Shown: piece by piece, positions 18,090 to 27,357 of the stretch
Layout of the letters: the number at the start of each line of letters is the position of its first letter
Position numbering within the stretch: the stretch's first letter is position 1
NCBI GenBank assembly: GCA_943846655.1
Contig: OX044352.1
Coordinates: forward strand, 1,116,001-1,180,000
DNA length: 64,000 nt
Direction of reading: 5' to 3'
Origin: Porticoccus sp002390525
Lineage (GTDB): Bacteria > Pseudomonadota > Gammaproteobacteria > Pseudomonadales > Porticoccaceae
Translations under genes and position numbers: made by a program
Notes under the pieces: generated by a model
Seen by the model: the letters and a program-made list of their open reading frames with translations, nothing else
What the model was told of the DNA's origin: nothing
Database searches by the model: none

Positions 18090-19865
18090 TTAAAAATCCT
18101 TAGCATGGATAGCCATTATACTTTTTGAGCCATATTTTATCGCCCTAAGATAGCCAATATTTCTTGGTAAGATGTGCTCTGCAAAGAAAATGGCTGTTGA
18201 AATTTTGTTTTTATAAAATATACTGACATCAGGATTCTGCTTCATTATCGCATCAGCTGCTACAGCGCTTTTGGCAAGCATCGTACCTGCAACTGTTCCT
18301 CCCAATAACATCATCATATTAAAAGAAGCTGCAGGTACGGTAGACCAATCTTTTTTTTCTGCATTTAACAACAAAGCTGTTGCTTCTTTACACGCCTTTA
18401 AAGATATTTCTATATTTACTGCTATATCTTCAAAATTATATTTTTTTGCCTCCTGAGCGACTCCGTTAAGCTCAGCGAGTAACTCTGTTATAGACCTACC
18501 TTGGTCCTTCATCAACTTTCTACCTACTAAATCAAGTGCCTGTATACCACTAGTCCCTTCATAAATTGGCAATATTCTCGCGTCTCTTAGGTGTTGAGCT
18601 GCGCCCGTTTCTTCTATAAATCCCATACCTCCATGAATTTGAACTCCCAAAGATGTAACTTCAATACTATTTTCCGTACACCATCCCTTTATAATAGGTG
18701 TAAGTAAATCGATACGTCTCTGATGATAAGATACTTTCTGTTCTTCATCTAATTTCTCTTTGTGATCTATATGCATATATGCAGAGTAAGTTAAGGCTCG
18801 CCCTCCTTCTATTAACCCCCTCATAGTCATAAGCATTCTTCGTACATCGGGATGCTCGATTATAGGAACATTTTTGTTACCTGGTACATTCCCTTGTATT
18901 CTGTCTTTTGAAAAAGCAACAGCCTGTTGATAAGCCCTTTCGCTAACTGAAACTCCTTGAAGGCCCACAGCTAGTCTAGCTTCATTCATCATTGCAAACA
19001 TACAAGCCAGTCCCTGATTTTCAGGTCCAACAAGATATCCGATTGCCCCATCATTTTCTCCAAAAGACATTGTGCATGTTGGGCTTGCATGTATGCCTAA
19101 TTTACTCTCTATGCCAATACAAGATATATCATTTTTTTTCAAAATATTTCCATCTTGATCTATTAGAAATTTAGGTACGATAAATAAAGAAATACCTTTT
19201 ACACCCTCTGGAGCGTTAGGAATTCTCGCTAAAACAAGATGTACAATATTCTCTGCAAGTTCGTGCTCACCCCAAGTGATATAAATTTTTTGGCCACTAA
19301 GAAGATAATGACCATCTACTGGTGTAGCTGAGGTTTTAACAGCAGAAAGATCAGATCCTGCCTGAGGTTCAGTTAAGTTCATCGTTCCAGACCATGTACC
19401 TGAAATTAATTTACTTAGATAAATTTCCTTCTGCTTTTCGCTACCATATAAGGTTAAAGCAGTGACGACTCCTTTTGATAGCATTGGACATAAACTAAAT
19501 GCCATATTAGCAGAATGAGACATTTCATCAGTAGCTGCAGCTAGCAGTGCAGGCATACCTTGTCCACCAAAATCTCTACAGCATGCAAGTCCCGGCCACC
19601 CACCTTCGATAAGTTGTTTATAAACATCGTCTAATATTGGAGCTGTTATAACCTTATTGCCTTCTAACCTTGAACTCTGATAATCAGCAATTTTATTAGT
19701 TGGGGACAATACCTGCTCATAAAATTTAGCAGCCTGCTCGAGAATGGCTTCGACAAGATCAGGAGAAGCGTCTTCATATCCAGATAATTTAGATATTTCT
19801 TGAAAATTAAGCACGTGATCAAACAAAAATTTAATGTCTTCTACTGGTGCTTTATAAATTGTCAT
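18090..19865 (-). CDS. Acyl-CoA dehydrogenase (long C-terminal-extension type)
   Basis: FAD flavoenzyme for acyl-CoA alpha,beta-desaturation. 591 residues, longer than the classical ~380-residue enzymes, fitting the AcdA-like group whose N-terminus begins with a short YKAPVEDIKFLFDHVL segment. Seen: MNLTEPQAGSDLSAV (FAD/substrate loop), YITWGEHEL, GLQGVSVSERAYQQA and the C-terminal LGVQIHGGMGFIEETGAAQHLRDARI.PIYEGTSGIQ-type stretch with the catalytic Glu in YEGTSG. The extra C-terminal helical domain covers ~450-591. Substrate chain length cannot be read from the sequence. It lies 51 bases upstream of leuC. Confidence 0.92.
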   Translation of the reverse strand: MTIYKAPVEDIKFLFDHVLNFQEISKLSGYEDASPDLVEAILEQAAKFYEQVLSPTNKIADYQSSRLEGNKVITAPILDDVYKQLIEGGWPGLACCRDFGGQGMPALLAAATDEMSHSANMAFSLCPMLSKGVVTALTLYGSEKQKEIYLSKLISGTWSGTMNLTEPQAGSDLSAVKTSATPVDGHYLLSGQKIYITWGEHELAENIVHLVLARIPNAPEGVKGISLFIVPKFLIDQDGNILKKNDISCIGIESKLGIHASPTCTMSFGENDGAIGYLVGPENQGLACMFAMMNEARLAVGLQGVSVSERAYQQAVAFSKDRIQGNVPGNKNVPIIEHPDVRRMLMTMRGLIEGGRALTYSAYMHIDHKEKLDEEQKVSYHQRRIDLLTPIIKGWCTENSIEVTSLGVQIHGGMGFIEETGAAQHLRDARILPIYEGTSGIQALDLVGRKLMKDQGRSITELLAELNGVAQEAKKYNFEDIAVNIEISLKACKEATALLLNAEKKDWSTVPAASFNMMMLLGGTVAGTMLAKSAVAADAIMKQNPDVSIFYKNKISTAIFFAEHILPRNIGYLRAIKYGSKSIMAIHAKDF

Positions 19866-20025
19866 AAACAGATGTCCTAAAAAAATAATCTACTTTATTT
19901 ATATCGAATATATTAGGCAGTATTATTGCAAAATAATACCAAAAGAAGTTATATTTTGTTCATGTCTATTATATATAAAATTTATGTGTTTAGTGTAATA
20001 TGCTTCTCCTTATTTTTGTTGATAC

Positions 20026-20053
20026 TTGCACAACAGCTTGATTTTTGTATGCT
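20026..20053 (+). promoter_or_regulatory. Candidate sigma70 promoter for the ABC exporter cluster
   Basis: TTGCAC (20026-20031), a 16-base spacer and TATGCT (20048-20053) sit about 50 bases before the ATP-binding-protein start, in the 239-base divergent gap. This is pattern recognition only. Confidence 0.35.
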
Positions 20054-20104
20054 AAAGGATCGCTGATCGATTTTAAGAAAAAAAATTTAATTACGGAGAA
20101 TTTG

Positions 20105-21058
20105 ATGCTAATAGTAAAGCAGCTAACTAGGTTATATGGGGATATTACGGCCGTAAACAATGTTAGTTTTAAGATAAATAAGGGAGAAATAGTGGGTTTG
20201 CTTGGCCATAACGGCGCAGGTAAAACCACTATTATGAAAATGCTCAGCGGCTTTATTGAATCAAATCATGGCAGTATTGAAATCAATGGGGTGGATATAA
20301 AAGATAATCCAAAAAAAGCTCAAAAAGATATAGGATATCTATCTGAGAATTTACCTGTTTATCCCGAGATGTTTGTAGCAGACTATTTAGATTATGTGTG
20401 TGAAATTAGAGGTATTAAAGAAGATGACAAGGCTTCTGAGATAAGAAGAGTAATTATGGCTACTGATATTGAATCAAAAATCCTCTCGCCAATATCAACA
20501 TTATCGAGGGGTTACAAACAGCGAGTTGGAATTGCACAAGCTATATTGGGTGAACCTAAATTACTTATCTTAGATGAACCTACTAATGGACTTGATCCAA
20601 AACAAACAAACTTAGTGAGAGAGCTAATTCGAGATCTTTCAAAGAATGCAACAGTAATCCTGTCCACTCATATCATGCAAGAGGTCGATGCACTTTGTAG
20701 CAGAGCCTTAATAGTTAGAGATGGTCAGCTAGTTGTTGATGCTGGGCTTAATGAATTAAAGAAAAGTAATACTTTAATTCTCTCTACTTCGTTAAATAAA
20801 GACTCGCTTTCTTCATCACTCAAACAATTAAATGGTATATCGTTAATTAAAAAAATTTCGAGCGGAGAAAATAATATTTCCTACCATATAGAGCTTAAAG
20901 ATAATGTCCAAGTTGATAACACTATTGGGGAAATATCTAGATTAATTATTACATCGGGTGGCGCTGTTTATTCTATATACAAAAAAATAGTAGATTTAGA
21001 AACTCTATTTAGAGAAGCTAGCGAAATTCCACAAAAAACTTATAAGATGGAGGCTTAA
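20105..21058 (+). CDS. ABC transporter ATP-binding protein (GldA/NosF-like)
   Basis: 317 residues. Walker A GHNGAGKT (34-41), signature region LSRGYKQRVGIAQAI, Walker B LLILDEPTNGLDP and the switch His in VILSTHIMQEV are present, so it should be an active ATPase. A ~90-residue C-terminal domain follows the nucleotide-binding domain. I chose ATG 20105 because CGGAG lies just upstream; an in-frame ATG at 20045 would add 20 non-family residues. The stop is followed after one base by the fused permease gene, so the two are certainly one unit. Likely an ABC-2 type exporter; cargo unknown. Confidence 0.9.
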   Translation: MLIVKQLTRLYGDITAVNNVSFKINKGEIVGLLGHNGAGKTTIMKMLSGFIESNHGSIEINGVDIKDNPKKAQKDIGYLSENLPVYPEMFVADYLDYVCEIRGIKEDDKASEIRRVIMATDIESKILSPISTLSRGYKQRVGIAQAILGEPKLLILDEPTNGLDPKQTNLVRELIRDLSKNATVILSTHIMQEVDALCSRALIVRDGQLVVDAGLNELKKSNTLILSTSLNKDSLSSSLKQLNGISLIKKISSGENNISYHIELKDNVQVDNTIGEISRLIITSGGAVYSIYKKIVDLETLFREASEIPQKTYKMEA

Positions 21059-21059
21059 A

Positions 21060-23921
21060 ATGCAATGTATATCGAAAAATATGCAATTAATATGGCGTAT
21101 TGCATCAAAAGAGATTACATTATTTTTTGCCTCACCAACTGCATACCTGTTTCTTGCAGCTTTTGGTTCTACCTCACTGTTTATATTTTTTTGGGGTGAA
21201 TCATTTTTTTCAAGAAATATAGCTGATATTCGACCACTGTTTGAATGGATGCCAATTTTACTTTTATTTCTCACAAGCACTTTGACGATGAGGCTTTGGA
21301 GTGAAGAGAGAAGAACAGGAACCCTCGAACACATACTAACTCAACCTCTTCCACTCTGGTACTTCGTTGCTGGTAAATTTGTTGGTTGTCTGAGTTTATT
21401 GGCGATTGCACTCATTATTACACTCCCTTTACCACTCACAATAGCCCAACTGGGTCAACTAGACTGGGGGCCAATAGGTGCAGGTTATTTGGCTGCCTTT
21501 TTCCTCGGTGCAGCCTATTTATCAATAGGTCTGTTCGTCTCAGCAAAAAGCGATAATCAAATAGTAAGTCTTATATGCGCTGTCACTCTGTCTGGATTAT
21601 TTTATTTAATCGGAACGCCAACAATTACTGATTTCTTTGGTAATCAAACCGGAGAGTGGTTTAGATTGCTTGGGACAGGCTCTCGTTTCGATTCGATTAC
21701 TCGAGGCGTCATAGATATTAGAGATTTATATTATTACCTGAGTATAATTTTTATTTTCTTATCTCTTAATGTATTTACTTTAGAAAAAGAACGTTGGTCA
21801 AATAATATTCTGACCCAACACCATAAAGCATGGCGAAATATAATTATTTTAGCTTTAGTAAATATTATTGGAGCTAATTTTTGGCTAAATCAAATATCCT
21901 ATATGAGGATCGATACAACTGAAGGAAAACAATACTCTATTTCTAGCCCAACAATTAAATATTTAGATCAAATTGAAGAGCCACTTCTAATCCGCGGTTA
22001 TTTTAGTGGAAAAACCCATCCTATGCTTTCTCCTCTTGTGCCTCAAATAAAAGATCTTATCCATGAATACAAAGTGGCCGGTAACGGTAAAATTCGCATA
22101 GAATTCATCGATCCTGTTACTGATCTACAAATAGAAGAGGAAGCAAATCAAAAATATGGTGTCAGGCCAATCCCTTTACAGGTAGCTGATCGATATCAAT
22201 CAGCGATTGTCAATTCATATTTCCATATTCTTGTTGGTTATGGAGAAGAGTTCGAGGTCCTGAACTTTCAGGATCTAATTGAAACTAGAGCTCAGGGCGA
22301 TAAGAATTTTGAGATAGTACTTCGCAACCCCGAATATGATTTAACTAGAAGTATAAAAAAAGTCCTTAATAGTTACCGAAGTGGCGGAAATATATTTGAT
22401 TCAATAGAAGGAAAATTGACTTTAAATGCGTATATTTCAGATAACTCACTCCTACCAGATGATCTTGTTTCGCACAGAGATAATGTTATAGAGATATCAA
22501 GTGAATTAACTGCTGAATCTAAGGGCATGTTTGATCTTAATATTATAGATCCATATGAAAACAATAGTACAGGTGCAAAAAACCTATCAAAGCTCTATGG
22601 CCTCCAGCCTCTTTCACTGAATAAGGGGTATGCTGGTGACTTCTATTATTTCCATCTCATACTTGAAAAAGATGGTATGGCAATTCAGATCCCACTAGAA
22701 GATAAAACAAAGTTAAGTCTAGAAAGAAATTTTAGAGCTGCAGTAAAGCGATTTGGGAAAGGCTTTATAAAAACAGTTGGAATAATAGGGCCTAAAGACG
22801 ATCCAAAATTAGCTCAAATTGGTTTAACAGTCCCACAATTTAATCAACTCTCAAGTTTCCTAGGTACAGATTTGAATATTAGAAATGAAGATATTACAGA
22901 TGGCTCTGTTTCAGGTGAGATAGATACACTTTTAATTACAGCACCAAATGGAATGGGGCCAAAAGAAGTTTTTGCTATAGATCAATTTCTAATGAAAGGC
23001 GGTTCTATAATAGCTATGTCCTCTCCATATACAATGACTCTAGGTCAAGGTCTAGGTTTAGCAAAACTTGAAGGCGAATTTAAAGATTGGCTCAAACATC
23101 ACGGCCTAACGATGGACGAAAAGCTTGTCTTAGATCAGCAGAATAAAGCATTTCCTTTGCCTATCATGAGAAGAGTTGGCGGAAATCAGGTACAAGAAGT
23201 ACGGATGATTGAATACCCATATTTTGCAGATATTCGTAATGATGGATTCAATCAAGATAATCCAATCACTGCCAATTTAGAGCAAGTTACTATGGCGTGG
23301 AGTTCGCCTATTCGTGTAGATGAAACTGTTAACGCAAACCGTCAAGTCATTGAGCTAATAAAAAGCTCGGATAAATCATGGCTTTCCGAGGATACTGAAA
23401 TCATGCCTACAATTGATAATGATGGCGTTGCTCCATTTGCAATAACTGGAAATTTTTCTTCTCATTTACTTGGTGTAGCTACAAAAGGTAAATTTACTTC
23501 TTTTTTTACTGGAAAACAGTCACCCATTATTTCTAAGGATAATGATGAAAAAAGTGTAAATATATCTCGAAATGTAATAGAAATATCACCGAATACATCA
23601 CAAATAATACTCTTTAGTTCTAACGATTTCTTGCGCGATCAAACTCTCACTATCGCTAACTCTGCGATTGGTAGTGAATATAGAGGCAGTATGGATCTTA
23701 TAGCTAACACTATTGATTGGGCTCTTGAGGATGGGGGCCTCCTCAGTATCCGGTCTAGAGGAAAATTTAATAGAACATTACCTTCTATAGATCATAATAC
23801 ACAATTATTTTGGGAATACCTTAACTATGGACTGATTGTAATTGCACTAATTTTCATAGCTATAATAAGAGGCTATCGCAAAAAAATTAGAAAGATGCGA
23901 TATATATCGGAACTAACTTAA
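21060..23921 (+). CDS. ABC-2 permease fused to a GldG-like auxiliary domain
   Basis: 953 residues. The first ~240 residues form an ABC-2 type permease with about six membrane segments (e.g. TAYLFLAAFGSTSLFIFFW, MPILLLFLTSTL, LAAFFLGAAYLSIGLF, VSLICAVTLSGLFYLI). A further segment (IIILALVNIIGANFWL, ~260) leads into a long extracytoplasmic region (~275-910) resembling the GldG family (ABC-type auxiliary component), starting YMRIDTTEGKQYSISSPT and containing KEVFAIDQFLMKGGSIIAM. A last membrane helix (LIVIALIFIAIIRG) precedes a basic C-terminus. In Bacteroidetes the separate GldF and GldG serve gliding and secretion; here one chain holds both. Function in this organism is unknown. Confidence 0.87.
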   Translation: MQCISKNMQLIWRIASKEITLFFASPTAYLFLAAFGSTSLFIFFWGESFFSRNIADIRPLFEWMPILLLFLTSTLTMRLWSEERRTGTLEHILTQPLPLWYFVAGKFVGCLSLLAIALIITLPLPLTIAQLGQLDWGPIGAGYLAAFFLGAAYLSIGLFVSAKSDNQIVSLICAVTLSGLFYLIGTPTITDFFGNQTGEWFRLLGTGSRFDSITRGVIDIRDLYYYLSIIFIFLSLNVFTLEKERWSNNILTQHHKAWRNIIILALVNIIGANFWLNQISYMRIDTTEGKQYSISSPTIKYLDQIEEPLLIRGYFSGKTHPMLSPLVPQIKDLIHEYKVAGNGKIRIEFIDPVTDLQIEEEANQKYGVRPIPLQVADRYQSAIVNSYFHILVGYGEEFEVLNFQDLIETRAQGDKNFEIVLRNPEYDLTRSIKKVLNSYRSGGNIFDSIEGKLTLNAYISDNSLLPDDLVSHRDNVIEISSELTAESKGMFDLNIIDPYENNSTGAKNLSKLYGLQPLSLNKGYAGDFYYFHLILEKDGMAIQIPLEDKTKLSLERNFRAAVKRFGKGFIKTVGIIGPKDDPKLAQIGLTVPQFNQLSSFLGTDLNIRNEDITDGSVSGEIDTLLITAPNGMGPKEVFAIDQFLMKGGSIIAMSSPYTMTLGQGLGLAKLEGEFKDWLKHHGLTMDEKLVLDQQNKAFPLPIMRRVGGNQVQEVRMIEYPYFADIRNDGFNQDNPITANLEQVTMAWSSPIRVDETVNANRQVIELIKSSDKSWLSEDTEIMPTIDNDGVAPFAITGNFSSHLLGVATKGKFTSFFTGKQSPIISKDNDEKSVNISRNVIEISPNTSQIILFSSNDFLRDQTLTIANSAIGSEYRGSMDLIANTIDWALEDGGLLSIRSRGKFNRTLPSIDHNTQLFWEYLNYGLIVIALIFIAIIRGYRKKIRKMRYISELT

Positions 23922-23935
23922 TAAAGGAAAACAAA

Positions 23936-24859
23936 ATGAGACAGCTGAGGTTCTGGCTAATAAGTTTATTTTTCATACAGCTACTCATAGCAGGTGGTTT
24001 ATTTTGGGGAAATTATATTTCAACTTTGAAAAATAAACCTGCCCAACTGTTAAATATAAATTGGGCTAATATAGATAAATTTACTGTCGAGGACACAGTA
24101 GGTGGAATAACTATAATAAAATCAGATGATTCATGGCTGCTGTCAAACCAGCAGCTGCCTATAAGTGATGCTGATATAAATAAATTTTTATACAATCTAA
24201 TGACACTTAAAACTGGCTGGCCTATAGCTACACTTCGATCAAGTCATGAGAGATTTAAGGTATCAGAAAACAAATTTATTAGACGCGTAGAACTGTTTTC
24301 TGAAAATAAGTCTTTAGGTAAACTCTTATTCGGTACTTCTATAGGCCTCAGACAATCAAATGTCCGTGCTGTCAATGACGATAATATATACAACGCTAAA
24401 CTAGATACACTTGATATAAGCGCTAACATAGAGGATTGGTTTGATAAATCTCTAATTTCCGCCAACGATATCAATCAAATAAAAGGTCGAGATTACAGCT
24501 TGAAAAGAATTGGTGCCACCTGGCAACTTGACCAATCTGGGCCCACAATACTTTTGGGGAAACAAACACTTGGAAGACTAGACCAAAGTAAAGTATCAAA
24601 CCTAGAGCTTGCGCTTACTAACTTAAAAATTCTTAAGATCTCATCATTTAAGCCTAATTTACAAGACAATATATCTGAAAATTTCAAGCTGTATGTTGTC
24701 GATGATATAGGAGAATGGACTTACACTTTTGTTAAACACGATAGAAAATATTATGTAAATCGTAATGACAGAGAAAGGTATTTCACATTAAAAGAAGATG
24801 TCTATGAGAGCATAGCAGCGGCAGCAACACAATCTAAACTACTGGTTGATTCTCCTTAA
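23936..24859 (+). CDS. DUF4340 domain protein
   Basis: 307 residues. One N-terminal membrane anchor (FWLISLFFIQLLIAGGLFWG, ~6-25), then a periplasmic region with two similar parts: a DUF4340-like repeat that begins with VEDTVGGITIIKSDDSWLLS and carries LGKLLFGTSIGLRQSNVRA, and a second starting YSLKRIGATWQLDQSG. It follows the fused permease after 14 bases. DUF4340 genes regularly accompany GldG-type ABC genes, so it is probably the third component of the exporter. No catalytic motif is visible. Confidence 0.82.
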   Translation: MRQLRFWLISLFFIQLLIAGGLFWGNYISTLKNKPAQLLNINWANIDKFTVEDTVGGITIIKSDDSWLLSNQQLPISDADINKFLYNLMTLKTGWPIATLRSSHERFKVSENKFIRRVELFSENKSLGKLLFGTSIGLRQSNVRAVNDDNIYNAKLDTLDISANIEDWFDKSLISANDINQIKGRDYSLKRIGATWQLDQSGPTILLGKQTLGRLDQSKVSNLELALTNLKILKISSFKPNLQDNISENFKLYVVDDIGEWTYTFVKHDRKYYVNRNDRERYFTLKEDVYESIAAAATQSKLLVDSP

Positions 24860-24879
24860 GATGCTTAGAGGATAAAAAA

Positions 24880-25650
24880 TTAAAGAAATAATTCACTATA
24901 ATTATGTGCTGTTTTTTCGCAAACTTCCTGCAACGTAACTCCTTTAATTTTTGCCAAAGCCTTTGCTACCTCCAGAACATACTTTGGCTCATTTTTTGAT
25001 CCCCTAAAAGGCACTGGAGCTAACCACGGTGAATCCGTTTCTATTAAAATTCGCTCCAAGGGTATCTCTTTGACGGTCTCTCTCAAAGTATTAGCATTTT
25101 TAAAAGTAATAATTCCTGAAAATGATATATAAAAATTTAAATCGATTGCATCAAAAGCCATCTTGGGTGTTTCCGTGAAGCAATGTAAGACACCGCCACA
25201 TTCTGTATTAGCATAATTACGTAAGATTTTAATAGTTTCATTTTGAGCTGCTCTGGTATGAACTATAACTGGTTTTTTTAACCTATCACCTGCTTTTAAA
25301 TGGGTGATAAAGCTATTTATTTGCCAGTCGTTAGATTCTTGTCCATAATAATTATCCAAACCAGTTTCGCCTATAGCTACAACTCTAGAGTTGCTGGCTA
25401 AAGACACCAAATCCTCGATGCTTGGAACGGCGGGAGTACCGTCTTGAAGAGGATGTAAGCCAACTGATATGTCTATATCATCGTGGTCAGCTGTAATCTC
25501 AAGAATTTTTTTTGAGGACTTCATGTCAATACCAACACACAAGAAGCGCTTCACACCAGCCTCCCTTGATGATGCAAGTAAATGATCAAGTGAATTGTTA
25601 TAGGGACTTAAATCTAAATGATCAAGATGGCAATGAGAATCTATTAGCAA
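24880..25650 (-). CDS. tatD: TatD-family metal-dependent deoxyribonuclease
   Basis: TIM-barrel metallohydrolase of the TatD/YcfH family. 256 residues. Metal-binding DSHCHLDHLD at the N-terminus, GETGLDNY, VIVHTRAAQ, LHCFTE and ILIETDSPWLAP are all conserved. I chose the TTG at 25650 (MLIDSHCHLD) because AAGGA lies about 8 bases upstream and this is the normal family start; an ATG at 25683 would add 11 residues. It follows holB closely. In Pseudomonas a pilZ gene separates holB and tatD; it is absent here. Confidence 0.9.
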   Translation of the reverse strand: MLIDSHCHLDHLDLSPYNNSLDHLLASSREAGVKRFLCVGIDMKSSKKILEITADHDDIDISVGLHPLQDGTPAVPSIEDLVSLASNSRVVAIGETGLDNYYGQESNDWQINSFITHLKAGDRLKKPVIVHTRAAQNETIKILRNYANTECGGVLHCFTETPKMAFDAIDLNFYISFSGIITFKNANTLRETVKEIPLERILIETDSPWLAPVPFRGSKNEPKYVLEVAKALAKIKGVTLQEVCEKTAHNYSELFL

Positions 25651-25712
25651 AATATTAATCCTTGTTTTTAAATCTGACGGCATCTAATGTCGCCAATAAG
25701 TGTTAAGTTTAG

Positions 25713-26666
25713 TTAGCGAGTGGCGAACAAGTATTTCCAATTCACGAAAAGCTCCTCCCAAATTAATTGAAGATTTGGGTTAGCTGAACTTTGTATTAAT
25801 CTTTTAGACTGAAAGAGCTTATCCATATAACGAAAAGATAAGTTTAATGAGGTAATTTTTTCTTTGGATTTGATTTCAAAAACTAGCTTATAGTAGAGCC
25901 AATCGATTATTAGCTCGGGATCATTTGTTTTATACAGCTCGGCTAAATCAACTGGCGAAGTTTTATTTAATGCTAAGCTGTCTAATAAATAATTAAATTC
26001 ATTCCTAGTCTCTATCAAGTCTGTTTCTGTTAAATTCATAGCTAAAATGGGACGCCCATTAGCGTGCTCTATTAGCTCATTGATGTTTTGGATATCTGGT
26101 AGCTTTTTCTCCAACCAAAATTTTACCTTAGACCTATCAGGTACTGGAAAAATTAATTTCTGGCAGCGGCTTTTTATTGTAATAAGCAATCTACTTGAGT
26201 CATGACAAACCAACATAATCAAGGTTTTTTCTTTTGGCTCTTCAAGAGTTTTAAGTAAAGCATTGGCAGCATTTGTATTCATAGACTCAGCTGGACTAAT
26301 TATCACAATCTTCCAGCCACCCTGTTGTGATGTTTGAGAGAAGAATGTTTCAAGGACACGGATGCTGTCAACATTAATATTTTTTCTCTTTGACTCTGGC
26401 TTTATAATTACACAATCCGGATGATTACCAGACCTGCTTAAGTAACATGACTTACATTTCCCACACGGAGCTTTTTTTAGTGGTGACGAACATAAGATAA
26501 AATTCGCAAAAGATACGGCAAAATTTTGTTTACCTATAAAGCTAGGACCAATCAAACTTAAAGCATGAGGCAACTTTTCAGAATTCATTTGGGAAATTAG
26601 TCGCTCCCATTGAATGTCCTGCCAAGGAAAATAAATCTCGTGCTCACTTTTAAGGTTCGGTTGCAT
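25713..26666 (-). CDS. holB: DNA polymerase III subunit delta' HolB
   Basis: Clamp-loader subunit. 317 residues. A degenerate P-loop (IGPSFIGKQNF, ~38-48) fits delta', which does not hydrolyse ATP. A four-Cys zinc module follows (CSSPLKKAPCGKCKSCYLS with a further Cys in HPDC, ~58-83). MNTNAANALLKTLEEP and SRCQKLIFP are AAA+ sensor-region motifs. The start overlaps the tmk stop by 17 bases. tmk-holB-tatD is the classical order. Confidence 0.93.
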   Translation of the reverse strand: MQPNLKSEHEIYFPWQDIQWERLISQMNSEKLPHALSLIGPSFIGKQNFAVSFANFILCSSPLKKAPCGKCKSCYLSRSGNHPDCVIIKPESKRKNINVDSIRVLETFFSQTSQQGGWKIVIISPAESMNTNAANALLKTLEEPKEKTLIMLVCHDSSRLLITIKSRCQKLIFPVPDRSKVKFWLEKKLPDIQNINELIEHANGRPILAMNLTETDLIETRNEFNYLLDSLALNKTSPVDLAELYKTNDPELIIDWLYYKLVFEIKSKEKITSLNLSFRYMDKLFQSKRLIQSSANPNLQLIWEELFVNWKYLFATR

Positions 26667-27306
26667 TTTTATAGCTTTTTTTCAAGAATTCTTCAAGAAT
26701 CACTTCAATTTTTAGCTCAACTTGATCTAAGTTTTTAGAGGCATCAATCACTTTATATTGTTTTGGAAATTTTTTAGATCTATCAATATAGGTCTTTCTC
26801 ACTCTATCAAAAAACTCTATTTGTTCCTGTTCAAAACGATCTGGTTTACTTCTGCTTAAGGCTCTTTTCAGACCATCTTTTACTGGTATATCTAAAAGAA
26901 TTGTCAAGTCTGGTCTTAGGGTGCCTTGAACAAAATTCTCTAAAAGTGAAATTTTTTTATCAGACATACCTCGTCCACCGCCCTGATAAGCAAAAGATGC
27001 GTCAGTGAACCGGTCACATAAAACCCATTTGCCTTGTTTTAAACTTGGTAATATAACTTGAGATAAATGTTGTGCCCTTGCTGCAAACATCAAAAGAAGT
27101 TCTGTATTTTCATTTATTAGTTCATCGCTTGGCGTTAGTAGAAGCTCACGTATATTTTCAGCTAGTGGCGTTCCTCCCGGTTCACGTGTTGAAGTATATT
27201 TAATATTTTTTTTATTTAACCAGTTTTCTATGAACAACATATTAGTGGTTTTACCAACCCCTTCACCTCCTTCAACAGTTATGAACATACCTAATTTGTT
27301 ATTCAT
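26650..27306 (-). CDS. tmk: Thymidylate kinase Tmk
   Basis: Phosphorylates dTMP to dTDP. 218 residues. P-loop FITVEGGEGVGKTTN, the DRX motif in WVLCDRFTDASFAYQGGGRG, and TREPGGTPLAENIRELLL are present, with the lid region around ALSRSKPDRFE. I chose ATG 27306 (MNNKLGMFITVEGG) because AAGGTCC lies upstream; the frame extends to 27333 with unlikely residues. It follows pabC after 51 bases; mltG, normally between them, is missing. Confidence 0.95.
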   Translation of the reverse strand: MNNKLGMFITVEGGEGVGKTTNMLFIENWLNKKNIKYTSTREPGGTPLAENIRELLLTPSDELINENTELLLMFAARAQHLSQVILPSLKQGKWVLCDRFTDASFAYQGGGRGMSDKKISLLENFVQGTLRPDLTILLDIPVKDGLKRALSRSKPDRFEQEQIEFFDRVRKTYIDRSKKFPKQYKVIDASKNLDQVELKIEVILEEFLKKSYKNATEP

Positions 27307-27357
27307 AAATACGGACCTTACTAAAAAAAACAATACAGTAATATAAATATTTAATTT

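Noticed and set aside
14790..18090. Leucine leader-peptide attenuator before leuC
   Set aside because: The 51-base gap upstream of leuC has no leader reading frame with Leu codons and no terminator hairpin.
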